A stretch of 64,000 nucleotides of DNA. It comes from Nitrososphaeraceae archaeon (GTDB lineage Archaea > Thermoproteota > Nitrososphaeria > Nitrososphaerales > Nitrososphaeraceae). The stretch's first letter is position 1. Every line of letters starts with the position of its first letter. This document shows positions 8,504 through 16,507 of the stretch, piece by piece. A program made the position numbers and the translations under genes. Location of the stretch: the NCBI GenBank assembly GCA_021325295.1, contig JAJPHM010000017.1:1-64000 (forward strand), given 5' to 3'. The notes beneath the pieces were generated by a model. It made no database searches, was not told where the DNA came from, and was given only the letters and a program-made list of their open reading frames with translations.

Positions 8504-10069
8504 CTAGAGATTCGACCTGTGACTTTTGTACAGATAAGGACGGGCCTTTTCTTCAAACGATTTATAGTGCATTAGATACTGGTTGAATGCCGCAGCATTT
8601 TTTCTTTTGAATACTATCTCAAACCTCCTTTGCACAACATCCCGGATGTCGTGGTATTCTACCTGGATCATTGCTCTGTCGTTGTCTTCAGGGTCAATTA
8701 TGATCATGCTTTGGGCAGTAAAGCCGCCAAACGAACCGACATACAGGCTATTTTTGTTTATCAGCTGCTCTTTCCAACGGTAAAATTCGGCAGCCCAGCC
8801 GGCTAGCTTGTCTTTCAGGCCAACCACACGGGTTTCCTTCTCATAGGATTGAATAAACCTGGACTCTAATTCTGGAAGTATTATTACAGCACTCATGCCG
8901 TCGTTTAGTCGCTCAATAAAAAGGTCTTTGTGAGACATTGGATCAAATGTCAGCGACACTCCTGCAATGATTATCTTTTGCCTAGCATATGACAGGAGGT
9001 TTGAAAAAGAGGGCAGATTTTCACTTCTGTCGTAGAAATATGCGCCGTTTTCGTACCTGCTGTAATATGCCAAATTGATCCTCTCTTTGGCGATCGAGCG
9101 TTCTCTATCAGGCCCTGGCGGGTGAGGACTCCCAAAGCTTGGGCCATATGCAGAGTACAGGACATCCCTTTCTCCATGCTTGAATGTGTATTCGCCTATG
9201 CAGCGGATATACTGGCGAAATTCAGGCAACCTCATCAGGTCTTCTGCTACCCGCGAGCTGAGCAGGATGTGGTCTTCGCTCCCGATATCCATAACCCTCT
9301 TGGCAAGTATTATCCCATCGCCCCATACGTTCATACGGTTCAGAAGGTCCTTGACCAGAAAAACAGGCGCAGCGTTGATGCCTATCCTTATTCTGACCTT
9401 GTCTGGCTCCGCCACCTGGCTGTTATAGGCTGCGAGTTTTTGGTGTAGCTGCATAGACAGCTGGAATGGAAGGTGCGACCCTTGGATGAAACCTATTGCA
9501 ACGCCATCGCCAGTTGGCAGTACAAACTTGCTTTCGGTTGGGGTCAGCCGGTATGCGTCGCACTCTTTAATCGAGTTGTTTAATACGTTTATCTTTTGGA
9601 CCTGTCTTCGAGTATTCAGCGTCCTATCTGAAAGGCCGACAATGTCTGCAAAAAAGAAATTAGTATAGATAGGCGTATCCGCTCCACCATCGCCGATTAC
9701 AAGAAAAGAAGTCTGTGCGCTCTGCCCTTCAAAAATCGCCCTGACCGTGTATCTTCCTGAAGTCAGGTTGCCTGTCAGTTTGAATTCATCATAAAAAGAG
9801 TTGTCTGGATCAAGAGTTAACCTGCCGTCTCTGTATTTTGATCCATCGTTGCTATGAATCTGAACAAACACTGTCCCGTGGTTGGTTGAAATCTTGCTGA
9901 CAGATCCGCTGATCTTGACCTGATCACCAGCTAGGTATGATGGCTTGTCAGTTTCAACGCTCAGTGGTCTATCCTCTGCCAAGGAACAGCTGTACTCTGG
10001 TGGCAACTCAATATAAAATAATGTAACACCAAGCCTTTTGGCTACGGCCAGATAAGTAGGTTCTGTCAA
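8504..10069 (-). CDS. Ig-like / class III cyclase-like / PLD-like fusion protein
   Basis: 521 residues in three parts. Residues about 36-125 form an Ig-like MG2-type domain (DKPSYLAGDQVKISGSV, then SGRYTVRAIFEG). Residues about 135-310 match the class III nucleotidyl cyclase fold: FFFADIVGLS with the first metal Asp (142), TGDGVAIGF with the second metal Asp (188), RIRIGINAA, and VWGDGIILAKRV. In the last motif the transition-state Asn of GDxVNxAxR is Ile254 while Arg258 is kept, so activity is doubtful or altered. Residues about 350-521 (KIIIAGVSLTF, MSAVIILPE, SMIIIDPED) resemble DUF5919/PLD-like effector regions. No signal peptide or membrane segment is obvious, which is odd for an Ig-like domain. 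Start TTG at 10069 is the only option near the N-terminus and is uncertain. Confidence 0.7.
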   Translation of the reverse strand: MTEPTYLAVAKRLGVTLFYIELPPEYSCSLAEDRPLSVETDKPSYLAGDQVKISGSVSKISTNHGTVFVQIHSNDGSKYRDGRLTLDPDNSFYDEFKLTGNLTSGRYTVRAIFEGQSAQTSFLVIGDGGADTPIYTNFFFADIVGLSDRTLNTRRQVQKINVLNNSIKECDAYRLTPTESKFVLPTGDGVAIGFIQGSHLPFQLSMQLHQKLAAYNSQVAEPDKVRIRIGINAAPVFLVKDLLNRMNVWGDGIILAKRVMDIGSEDHILLSSRVAEDLMRLPEFRQYIRCIGEYTFKHGERDVLYSAYGPSFGSPHPPGPDRERSIAKERINLAYYSRYENGAYFYDRSENLPSFSNLLSYARQKIIIAGVSLTFDPMSHKDLFIERLNDGMSAVIILPELESRFIQSYEKETRVVGLKDKLAGWAAEFYRWKEQLINKNSLYVGSFGGFTAQSMIIIDPEDNDRAMIQVEYHDIRDVVQRRFEIVFKRKNAAAFNQYLMHYKSFEEKARPYLYKSHRSNL

Positions 10070-10239
10070 TGGTTGATAAATCAGTCAGTCCAGCGCTACA
10101 TAAAGAAAAGAAAGGTCCGACATTACGACACTAGTTAGGGCAGGTAAATCGGCCCGTGATACTTACTTTGCTTGCATTATCCGACATTTACACCTGCGAA
10201 TCAGGCAGATTTAAACGGGGAATGCGCAAAAGCTGCCTG

Positions 10240-10446
10240 ATGCAAAAGGCATTTGATTTCAGATGGAAGCTTGTAGAGAATTACGCCGCAGCTCTTGTAG
10301 GAGCATTGTTTATCTGGCTTTTTGTGGAAGGCCTTGTCAAAAATGATACGACAAAACTTGGGGTTGCGTTATTAACTGTGGCAGTAGCGCCTTTCTTGGT
10401 GACTTTTCTTGACAAAAAGTCTTCAGTTTCTGGCCAGACTGACTGA
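10240..10446 (+). CDS. Small two-helix membrane protein
   Basis: 68 residues from ATG 10240: MQKAFDFRWKLVENY followed by two hydrophobic helices (AAALVGALFIWLFVEGLV and LGVALLTVAVAPFLVTFL) joined by a short polar loop, and a basic tail. I do not recognise a family. The frame is open upstream to ATG 10222 and GTG 10156. I chose 10240 because TTTAAA at about 10209-10214 sits 26-31 bp upstream, the usual TATA distance for leaderless archaeal genes. Confidence 0.55.
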   Translation: MQKAFDFRWKLVENYAAALVGALFIWLFVEGLVKNDTTKLGVALLTVAVAPFLVTFLDKKSSVSGQTD

Positions 10447-10524
10447 CTGATTGATTGTCAACTGCCATACAGCACTAAAACGCCGACGCTGGTTGCTTGC
10501 TTTGCTTTCTGTGACACATCTTGA

Positions 10525-10863
10525 CTAGGCTTCGCTAACAAGAATCAGCCGATTATTGAATTCAAACGCAAGTGAATTTTGTTTCAGAGCAATGCGGATC
10601 TGGTTTGCGCGCTGGGTCATCTCCTCTTCATTAACATTGTTGGTGTGAATCTCGACTCTGGTGTATTTGACAGGCTCAAACCTGCCTTCAAAGTAGCCGT
10701 CGAACTCTATCAGTGACATACCGCCGTATCTTGAAGCCATTTCACGAACAATCTCAAGATACCCTTCCACTCTTGGCAAATAGAACTTGACAGAATCATT
10801 TAGAATTCTGATGGTGAAATTATTGTGATTTCTACCAGGTGCTGTCAAGTTATCGTTATCCAT
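10525..10863 (-). CDS. Conserved-looking hypothetical protein
   Basis: 112 residues, soluble, mixed alpha/beta. Visible segments are a central FYLPRVEGYLEIVREMASRY helix and alternating strands (VKYTRVEIHTNNV, NRLILVSEA). No family is recognised. A TATA-like GGTTATAAACC (forward 10883-10893) lies 20-30 bp upstream of the ATG, supporting a real short-leader gene. No linked genes help with function. Confidence 0.6.
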   Translation of the reverse strand: MDNDNLTAPGRNHNNFTIRILNDSVKFYLPRVEGYLEIVREMASRYGGMSLIEFDGYFEGRFEPVKYTRVEIHTNNVNEEEMTQRANQIRIALKQNSLAFEFNNRLILVSEA

Positions 10864-10991
10864 AGATCATATGGTCATGCGCGGTTTATAACCACTGTCG
10901 TGCCAGTGCGTTGTTGGTTGCAAGATAGATAGTTAGTTAGTTGGTCAGGCGGTTAGAAAACCATAACTGCCAGTTTGCCTCAGACATTGCC

Positions 10992-11147
10992 ATGACGATA
11001 CTGGATGACTGGAAACAAAAGTCCATACGGGAGGGGCGCTGCGGGGCATTTTCATGCTATATCAAACCCACATTTCAATGCGGCAAGTGCAAATTGCGTT
11101 TCTGTTACAAACACTATAAGGCGCACACGCATTGGAAATTTGAATAG
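10992..11147 (+). CDS. Small zinc-finger protein
   Basis: About 51 residues from ATG 10992. The C-terminal 33 residues hold a Cys/His finger: CGAFSCYIKPTFQCGKCKLRFC followed by YKHYKAHTH, that is C-x4-C, C-x2-C-x4-C, then H residues. The spacing resembles AN1- or B-box-like fingers of archaeal small zinc proteins; the ligand partner is unknown. A longer reading from TTG 10941 adds 17 residues without support. Confidence 0.65.
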   Translation: MTILDDWKQKSIREGRCGAFSCYIKPTFQCGKCKLRFCYKHYKAHTHWKFE

Positions 11148-11230
11148 CATTTTATTTCAGACCTAGGGAACAAAGGTCGCAGCTGGCAAAGAAAAATATC
11201 ATGCAACCTTTCGGTCTATGATCAATCAGT

Positions 11231-11485
11231 CTATAATATGCTGGCTTTTATCTGGTCCTTTTCTTCATCCAGGGAGCCATCAAATGTTGCGGCAATGCTT
11301 TCATCAATCTTAACTATCCTGTAATTTCCAAAGTATTCTGGTCTTTCAATTTTGCTGATAAAATCGACGGCCTCTTTTACAGAGCCAAAATCAACTCCGT
11401 ATGGAAGGGTCTCCCAAGAGCCTGCAGAGGTTATATGCTGAATCCTGTAATAGGTCTTGATTTCTGTTTTTGCAGCCAAATCCAA
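11231..11485 (-). CDS. Hypothetical protein, 84 residues
   Basis: Soluble small protein: TYYRIQHITSAGSWETLPYG, then a helix (SVKEAVDFISKIERPEYFG) and a strand YRIVKIDES. The composition resembles small bacterial and archaeal DUF-type alpha/beta proteins, but I recognise no family. It has only a TTG start (11485). Upstream are 147 bp with TTAG/TTGG repeats before the thioredoxin gene. Confidence 0.55.
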   Translation of the reverse strand: MDLAAKTEIKTYYRIQHITSAGSWETLPYGVDFGSVKEAVDFISKIERPEYFGNYRIVKIDESIAATFDGSLDEEKDQIKASIL

Positions 11486-11632
11486 GGGCCGGCAGACAAT
11501 GAGGTTGGAAAGGATATACGTGGTATGGAGTTATCCTCTAGAGCCGGTTGCGATTTGTTGTTTGGTTAGTTAGTTAGTTGGTTGGTTATGTAGCCCTGTC
11601 CTTCCTTGTCTTACCTTGCCTTGGTTTAGCTC

Positions 11633-12391
11633 TCAGGCCTGCCCATTCTGAAGATCAGTCAGCACCTTATCAAATTCAACATAAGGATATGCGCCCACCA
11701 GCTTGACTGGCTGCTTGCCATCCTCCATTATTACAAAGGTAGGTGTTGCATTAAACCCCAGCTGCATCGCAAGGTTATAGTTATCTTTTACAATGCCTGC
11801 GTATTTATGGGAATCAAGGCACTGTGAGAACTGTGCCGGGTCTTTGATGCCAACGTTGGTGGCAAACTGCTTCAAGACATCCTCGGAAACCCACACTATC
11901 CCTTCCTTTTTCTGGTTATTGTAAAGTTCATCATGGTACTGCCAGTACTTGCCCTGATCCGCCGCGCAGTAAGAGGCCTCTGCTGCAAGGGAGGATGCAT
12001 TTGGCGGCTGCAAAATTACATCATTTATAGGAAAATCCTTGAAGAGAAACTTGGCCTTTCCTGTGTTAACATAGTTTGCCAGCAGCTGATCCTTGGTTTC
12101 CTTGTAGAACAGCTCGCACGAATTACACTGATAATCTCCAAATTCAACAATCGTGACCTTGGCAGAGCTGCTTCCAAGTGCTGCAGCTCCGGGCATAGAA
12201 GGAGCGGCTATCTTTGCTATGATGGGATCCTGAGACGATGCAGTTGTCGCCTGGTTTGTACTGCCGCCCATGACAAATGCTACCACGATCGCAATTATGC
12301 CCGCTGCAGCCCCTGCTCCAACAAACAGTTTTTTCTTGCTGTTATTGTTGCTGCTACCTTTAGTTCTGCTTGCCTTTGGTTTTCCTGTCAT
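11633..12391 (-). CDS. Membrane-anchored DsbA-type thioredoxin-fold protein
   Basis: About 252 residues from ATG 12391 (an in-frame ATG at 12421 adds 10). A basic, Ser/Asn/Lys-rich cytoplasmic N-tail is followed by one transmembrane helix (LFVGAGAAAGIIAIVVAFVMGG). The rest is a thioredoxin fold of the DSBA_2/Thioredoxin_4 type: VEFGDYQCNSCELFYKET carries the CxxC active site (Cys-Asn-Ser-Cys), and FNATPTFVIMEDG contains the cis-Pro after Thr. It probably forms or rearranges disulfides in proteins outside the membrane. Helical insertion (SLAAEASYCAADQGKYWQYH) is typical of the family. Families of such proteins are commonly expanded in ammonia-oxidising archaea. Confidence 0.88.
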   Translation of the reverse strand: MTGKPKASRTKGSSNNNSKKKLFVGAGAAAGIIAIVVAFVMGGSTNQATTASSQDPIIAKIAAPSMPGAAALGSSSAKVTIVEFGDYQCNSCELFYKETKDQLLANYVNTGKAKFLFKDFPINDVILQPPNASSLAAEASYCAADQGKYWQYHDELYNNQKKEGIVWVSEDVLKQFATNVGIKDPAQFSQCLDSHKYAGIVKDNYNLAMQLGFNATPTFVIMEDGKQPVKLVGAYPYVEFDKVLTDLQNGQA

Positions 12392-12497
12392 GCTAGAATG
12401 ATGGATTCTACATATGGTCATTTAAAAATTATTGGTTGGATAGAGGGGAGAAGCAGAAGAGAGTAAGCAAGCAAACCGTTCCAGCTTGTCAGCAGGA

Positions 12498-12875
12498 CTA
12501 TTGTTGCATGGAATGCTTGATGCCTGACTGGTTCAGGGAATTAAAGACCTTGTTTACCATTTCGGCATAATCATACGGGGATACAATGTTCACAACAAGC
12601 TCCATCTTTCTGCCATTGACTATAATAGGAAAGAAGAAAAGGTCCGAATTGTTGTTGTGGGCCATCATGTAATGAACCTTGCCAAATTGCTGCCCTGCGC
12701 TCTGGATTGCATCGGACAGAATCTCTGCCTGCAGCGAGAGCCTGTCAAGCTTCTCTGGCCCTGAAGACATGCTCCGAGAATAGACGCCAATAGTTGTGCC
12801 CTTTTCGATGATTTTGGCACTGGTTATATTCCCATTCAGATTGACGATATTTTCACAAATTCTGTTGCCTTCCAT
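12498..12875 (-). CDS. Small roadblock/profilin-like protein
   Basis: 125 residues, mixed alpha/beta, with the order NIVNLNGNITSAKIIEKG, helix with GPEKLDRLSLQAEIL, GKVHYMMAH, FFFPIIVNGRKMELVVNI, and a C-terminal helix. The same order is seen in the protein at 62202-62636 (CDKVIALDPSIRLAAI, LGPEERAQYAI, GKIHYATSH), so the two are relatives; I believe this is the thaumarchaeal DUF6659-type group with a roadblock-like fold. The molecular role is unknown. Confidence 0.6.
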   Translation of the reverse strand: MEGNRICENIVNLNGNITSAKIIEKGTTIGVYSRSMSSGPEKLDRLSLQAEILSDAIQSAGQQFGKVHYMMAHNNNSDLFFFPIIVNGRKMELVVNIVSPYDYAEMVNKVFNSLNQSGIKHSMQQ

Positions 12876-12988
12876 CTCCTTTTACAGCCTTGTTCTATCT
12901 GGCCCAGAAGATAAACATAGCATTCAGGATCCTTTGCATATCTAGCAAGACGGCTACGCATATACTCTGGTCCACACCAGACTCATAC

Positions 12989-13372
12989 ATGGCTACGGCT
13001 GACAATTTCGCAGTAGAACAGGAAGCGGCGAATAAAGCAATAGAATGGATGAATGCCTACGCAAAGAAAAACAACCACAAGTTTGAAGCCAAATTGAAAG
13101 GCTATACTCTGCAAACATTGCAATTTGGGACGTTTGAGGTAATATCCTGGAAGGGCGAATGGTCAGCAGCTCGCAATATCATAAACAGGGCAAGTAGCAA
13201 GCTAGGCATCAAAGTAGTCGAGTCTGGATACCATGAAAACAAAAGCCTTCTTGCTTCGATGCTTGGAAGCAGCGAATTTGCAAAGGTATACAGCGGAGGC
13301 AGACTGGTTGGAAACATCGAACTTGGCTCAAAGTCTGGCAGATGGATAGCCAGATCTGAGAAGATGGTATGA
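12989..13372 (+). CDS. Hypothetical protein
   Basis: About 127 residues from ATG 12989 (MATADNFAVEQEAANKA). An N-terminal amphipathic helix (AIEWMNAYAKKNNHKF) is followed by a beta-rich part: TLQTLQFGTFEVISWKGEW, a helix (ARNIINRASSKLGIKVVESGY) and a C-terminal strand pair (KVYSGGRLVGNIELGS). No family is recognised. The frame is open up to 12890 but the extra residues are unlike a conserved start. It is divergent from the roadblock-like gene. Confidence 0.5.
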   Translation: MATADNFAVEQEAANKAIEWMNAYAKKNNHKFEAKLKGYTLQTLQFGTFEVISWKGEWSAARNIINRASSKLGIKVVESGYHENKSLLASMLGSSEFAKVYSGGRLVGNIELGSKSGRWIARSEKMV

Positions 13373-13447
13373 TTGGCATTCAGTTGACCTTTGCAGCCAA
13401 GTTCATACTGAAACCAAATTAAGCCAATTTGTCCAGTACTGCGGCAT

Positions 13448-13939
13448 ATGAAGACTGATGCGCAGCTGTCTTCAAAATCAAGCCAAAGACAGGGAAAGTC
13501 AGTTGACTACACAATAAGGGAGATACAGGCAGTAGATCTTGACAAGGGATTCCTTGAAGTGCTGGAAAACCTCGCGCCGGTCGGCCCGCTTGGAAAAGAC
13601 AGGGCGGTCAGGATATTCCACGAGATAAGGTCCAATCCCCTGCACAAGATATACGTTGCAGTGAAAGAAGACGGGCTGGTTTTGGGGACGACTACGCTCC
13701 TTGTGGAACCTAAATTTATCTTTGAAGGCTCAAGAGTTGGGCATATCGAAGATGTGGCAGTCAGAAAGGAGTTTGGGGGCTTTGGCATCGGAAGCAAGCT
13801 TGTTTTGTATGCGACACAAAAGGCAAAGGAACTTGGATGTTTCAGAACTGTGCTTGACTGCTCTGATGAGCGAATGAGATTCTACGAAAAGCTCGGGTAT
13901 TCATATCAGGATAACTGTATGAGGATCCAATTTTGGTGA
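13448..13939 (+). CDS. GNAT acetyltransferase, glucosamine-6-phosphate N-acetyltransferase (GNA1)-like
   Basis: 163 residues. The C-terminal two-thirds is a GNAT fold matching the eukaryotic GNA1 pattern: VGHIEDVAVRKEFGGFGIGS covers the strand plus the acetyl-CoA pyrophosphate loop (GGFGIGS for Q/RxxGxG/A), then LGCFRTVLDCSDERMRFYEK and LGY. GNA1 converts glucosamine-6-phosphate plus acetyl-CoA to GlcNAc-6-phosphate, a step to UDP-GlcNAc, which would feed the glycan enzymes further along (WecB, Alg14-13). The substrate is an inference from motif similarity; a general GNAT role is the fallback. Converges with the deoxyhypusine-synthase-like gene. Confidence 0.78.
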   Translation: MKTDAQLSSKSSQRQGKSVDYTIREIQAVDLDKGFLEVLENLAPVGPLGKDRAVRIFHEIRSNPLHKIYVAVKEDGLVLGTTTLLVEPKFIFEGSRVGHIEDVAVRKEFGGFGIGSKLVLYATQKAKELGCFRTVLDCSDERMRFYEKLGYSYQDNCMRIQFW

Positions 13940-14039
13940 TTATGCTACCGCAGGACGGTGGCCCGGCCAAGATTTCACTTCTCTCGTTCGTTCATCCTTT
14001 CAGCTATCCACGGCCCAGCAGAATCACTATCGCTTGCGG

Positions 14040-15209
14040 TCAGCGCTTTCTTGCCAAGTAAGCCTGCTTCATCTCGCTTACCCAGGCAGCCTTCTTTCTG
14101 TACAGCTCTTTTGGCCTCCGGGGTTTACATTCTGAAAGTGCATAGGAGCAGAGGAGTGGGAAGTAGACGGAGCTGTCTCCGTAAACTATTACATTTCCTC
14201 CATGCGACGTCTTGATCTTGCCCCAGCTTTTGCCTTCTTGCAGCGTTGCGCCAGAAAGACCTCCAGTGTCAGGCCTAGCATCTGTCAGCTGGATAAGGTA
14301 ATCCTGTCCTCCCTCCTTAAGTTTCAGTATCTGGTAGAGTGCAGGACCTGTCTGCTGGAAAAAGTTTTTTGGAACTCCTCCGCCAAGCTCAAGCCCTCCG
14401 GATTTGCCGCTCTTCCACAGTATTGCAGCAGACTCTGCTACGTCAAGAATGACGTTTGGCAAAATGGCAGTGCCTTCAAACAAAAGCGGGAGCATGTCTA
14501 GGCCCACCGACGAGTCTGCAATGGCAGGCATGTATACAGGAACGCCGTGCTCATATGCAGAAACGATAAACGACTTCTCCGGGTATTTGGAATTCTCCTT
14601 TGCCGCCTTGCCCAGCGCATATGCAATATCTGCAGTAGAAGCGCTGGCTGAATCAGCGCTGATTGCTTTTCTTGCGTTTTCTATGTCCTTCTGGATAATG
14701 AGGTCCTGCGCTTGCAAGGTTCCTATTTCTTTTATGTAAACATCATAAATCCGAACTATTTGCTTTGAGTACAAGATGTCATCGTCGACATTAAAATGAC
14801 CCTGCCTGACTGGAAGGTCGTATGCAAAGTGCAGGTCGTGGTAGACATTTGCACCGGTCGCTACTATCCAGTCTATAAAGCCACTTTCTATCATTTTGGC
14901 TATAGACCGTCCAAGGCCAATCGGAGTCATTGCACCTGCAAGAGTCAGGCATACAGTAGAGTTTGTGTCGATCATCTCTTTGAGAATCTCTGCAGCTTCG
15001 GCAAGCCTTCGAGCGTTATACCCGGTTGATCCGTAAAATTCCACAAGTTGAGAAACTGTCATGTTGGCTGAGATGCGCGGCGGATCTATCTTTTTTCCGC
15101 TAAACGTGTGCCTGTGGTCACTGCCGTGGCTATTTGCATGTCGTTCCTGATCATTTCTTTGTTCTTGTCCCTGCCCTCGCCCTTGCCCTAGCTCATTTCT
15201 CCGGTGCAT
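14040..15209 (-). CDS. Deoxyhypusine synthase-like protein, paralogue A
   Basis: 389 residues. Deoxyhypusine synthase uses NAD+ and spermidine (in some archaea other amines) to modify a Lys of translation factor aIF5A. The first 45 residues are a low-complexity Gln/Gly/Arg/His extension. Then DHS blocks follow: LTLAGAMTPIGLGRSIAKMI, VATGANVYHDLHFAY, YMPAIADSSVG, GGGVPKNFFQQ, and LSGATLQEGKSWGKIK, with the Lys aligned to the catalytic Lys at about residue 331. The His pair expected after GGGxxK is Asn-Phe here, as in the bacterial/archaeal DHS-like (homospermidine-type) subgroup, so its amine substrate is open. Divergent from paralogue B. Confidence 0.85.
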   Translation of the reverse strand: MHRRNELGQGRGQGQEQRNDQERHANSHGSDHRHTFSGKKIDPPRISANMTVSQLVEFYGSTGYNARRLAEAAEILKEMIDTNSTVCLTLAGAMTPIGLGRSIAKMIESGFIDWIVATGANVYHDLHFAYDLPVRQGHFNVDDDILYSKQIVRIYDVYIKEIGTLQAQDLIIQKDIENARKAISADSASASTADIAYALGKAAKENSKYPEKSFIVSAYEHGVPVYMPAIADSSVGLDMLPLLFEGTAILPNVILDVAESAAILWKSGKSGGLELGGGVPKNFFQQTGPALYQILKLKEGGQDYLIQLTDARPDTGGLSGATLQEGKSWGKIKTSHGGNVIVYGDSSVYFPLLCSYALSECKPRRPKELYRKKAAWVSEMKQAYLARKR

Positions 15210-15260
15210 CCCTTTGGTAAAATTGAACTTGCATTTAAAAATTCTATTTCATGGAAGGAT

Positions 15261-15286
15261 CCGGCCTGCAAAGCATGGCAGGCCGG
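15261..15286. repeat. GC-rich perfect hairpin between the two DHS genes
   Basis: CCGGCCTGC (15261-15269) pairs with GCAGGCCGG (15278-15286), 9 bp, with an 8-nt loop. It stands in the 236-bp divergent spacer. TTTTTAAA-like sequences near 15233-15242 would serve as TATA for the minus-strand gene, and TTTAAAAA near 15356 for the plus-strand gene. Operator, shared leader structure or small RNA cannot be separated from sequence. Confidence 0.5.
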
Positions 15287-15445
15287 AGCCGGTGTACCGA
15301 AGAGGGATATTGTTTTTTTCGGCAGCATGTACAGGCAACAGAATAAAAGATAACGGTTTAAAAACAAAGTTCCATTCGATGAGAAATGTATGTAACTTTC
15401 AACTAGGCATGACTGGAAACCTAGCAGCCATCCAAACTGTACACA

Positions 15446-16483
15446 ATGGAAGGCGTTTTATACCGTAGAATATTCCTAGTTTGCATGGCGTCAAGAGCAA
15501 GCAATAGAAAGAAAAGAAAATCCTCCAAGCCAGATAGAGATCTGCTGGACAGCAGCGTTCTAGATTATTCTATAGACAGCTCATCTAGCTTGTCCTCGAT
15601 TTACGACAAGATGGTCTTTTCGGGTGGCTTTGAATCAAGGAACCTCTCTGACGGTGTTGATATCCTGAGCAGGATGGTAGAAGAAAAGCAGTGCACAAAG
15701 TTTCTGTCATTTGTGGCCGCCCTTATCTCGACTGGCGCTAGAGGAATAGTACGGGACATGCTAAAAAACAGGATGTTTGACTGCGTAATCACAACCTGCG
15801 GAGCTCTTGACCACGATATTGCCAGAACTTTTGCAAAGTATTATGCTGGTGATTTTAGGATGGATGATCGCCTTCTTGCAACCAAGGATATCCACCGGCT
15901 TGGCAACGTCCTTGTACCTGTGGATAGCTATGGTCCTCTTATCGAAAAAAAAGTCCAAGAATGTCTGGGCTTGATGTACAAGGAAGGCTTGCGGGAAGTT
16001 GCAACATACGAGATCACTGACTATATTGGAAGCACCCTTGACGAGTCTTCGTTTCTGTACTGGGCCCACAAAAACAAAATTCCTGTCATTGTTCCCGGTA
16101 TCGTTGATGGCGCCGTTGGCAGCCAGATGTGGTTCTTTTACCAGCAGCACAAGGACTTTAAGCTTGACATCATGAAAGACGAGACCAAGCTTTCTGACCT
16201 TGTATTTGAAGCAAAAAAATCTGGAGCATTTATGGTAGGAGGAGGTATATCAAAGCATCACACCCTGTGGTGGAACCAGTTCAGAGGCGGCCTTGACTAC
16301 GCCGTCTATATTACAACCGCGCCAGAGTGGGATGGAAGCCTGAGCGGGGCGCTAGTAGCTGAGGCGATTTCTTGGGGGAAGGTGAAAACAAGGGCTAGGC
16401 AGACAACAATTCATGGCGAAGCCACAACCTTGCTGCCGTTCATTTACGCTGCACTTCTTGATCGCAGATCCGGAAAGAAATAG
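15446..16483 (+). CDS. Deoxyhypusine synthase, paralogue B
   Basis: 345 residues; ATG 15485 is an alternative start 13 codons in. All hallmark blocks are present: VAALISTGARGIVRDML, VITTCGALDHDIART, PVIVPGIVDGAVGSQMW, GGGISKHHTLWWNQ with the His pair at about 271-272, and EWDGSLSGALVAEAISWGKV with the catalytic Lys at about 312. These keep the residues expected for canonical DHS, so this copy is the better candidate for aIF5A modification. The N-terminus is a basic Ser-rich stretch (KKRKSSKPDRD). It lies 24 bp before a glycosyltransferase gene on the same strand. Paralogue A is transcribed divergently. Confidence 0.9.
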   Translation: MEGVLYRRIFLVCMASRASNRKKRKSSKPDRDLLDSSVLDYSIDSSSSLSSIYDKMVFSGGFESRNLSDGVDILSRMVEEKQCTKFLSFVAALISTGARGIVRDMLKNRMFDCVITTCGALDHDIARTFAKYYAGDFRMDDRLLATKDIHRLGNVLVPVDSYGPLIEKKVQECLGLMYKEGLREVATYEITDYIGSTLDESSFLYWAHKNKIPVIVPGIVDGAVGSQMWFFYQQHKDFKLDIMKDETKLSDLVFEAKKSGAFMVGGGISKHHTLWWNQFRGGLDYAVYITTAPEWDGSLSGALVAEAISWGKVKTRARQTTIHGEATTLLPFIYAALLDRRSGKK

Positions 16484-16507
16484 CAGTCATGGCAGGCGAG
16501 CGAGCCA

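Noticed and set aside
10921-10950. Tetranucleotide TTAG/TTGG repeats here and near 11566-11590, TATC/TATT near 58600
   Set aside because: Short microsatellite-like runs; no unit spacing or conservation that would make a CRISPR or regulatory array.
11933-12466. 177-codon plus-strand frame opposite the DsbA-type gene
   Set aside because: Cys-rich antisense translation that mirrors the real gene; no start signal or motif.
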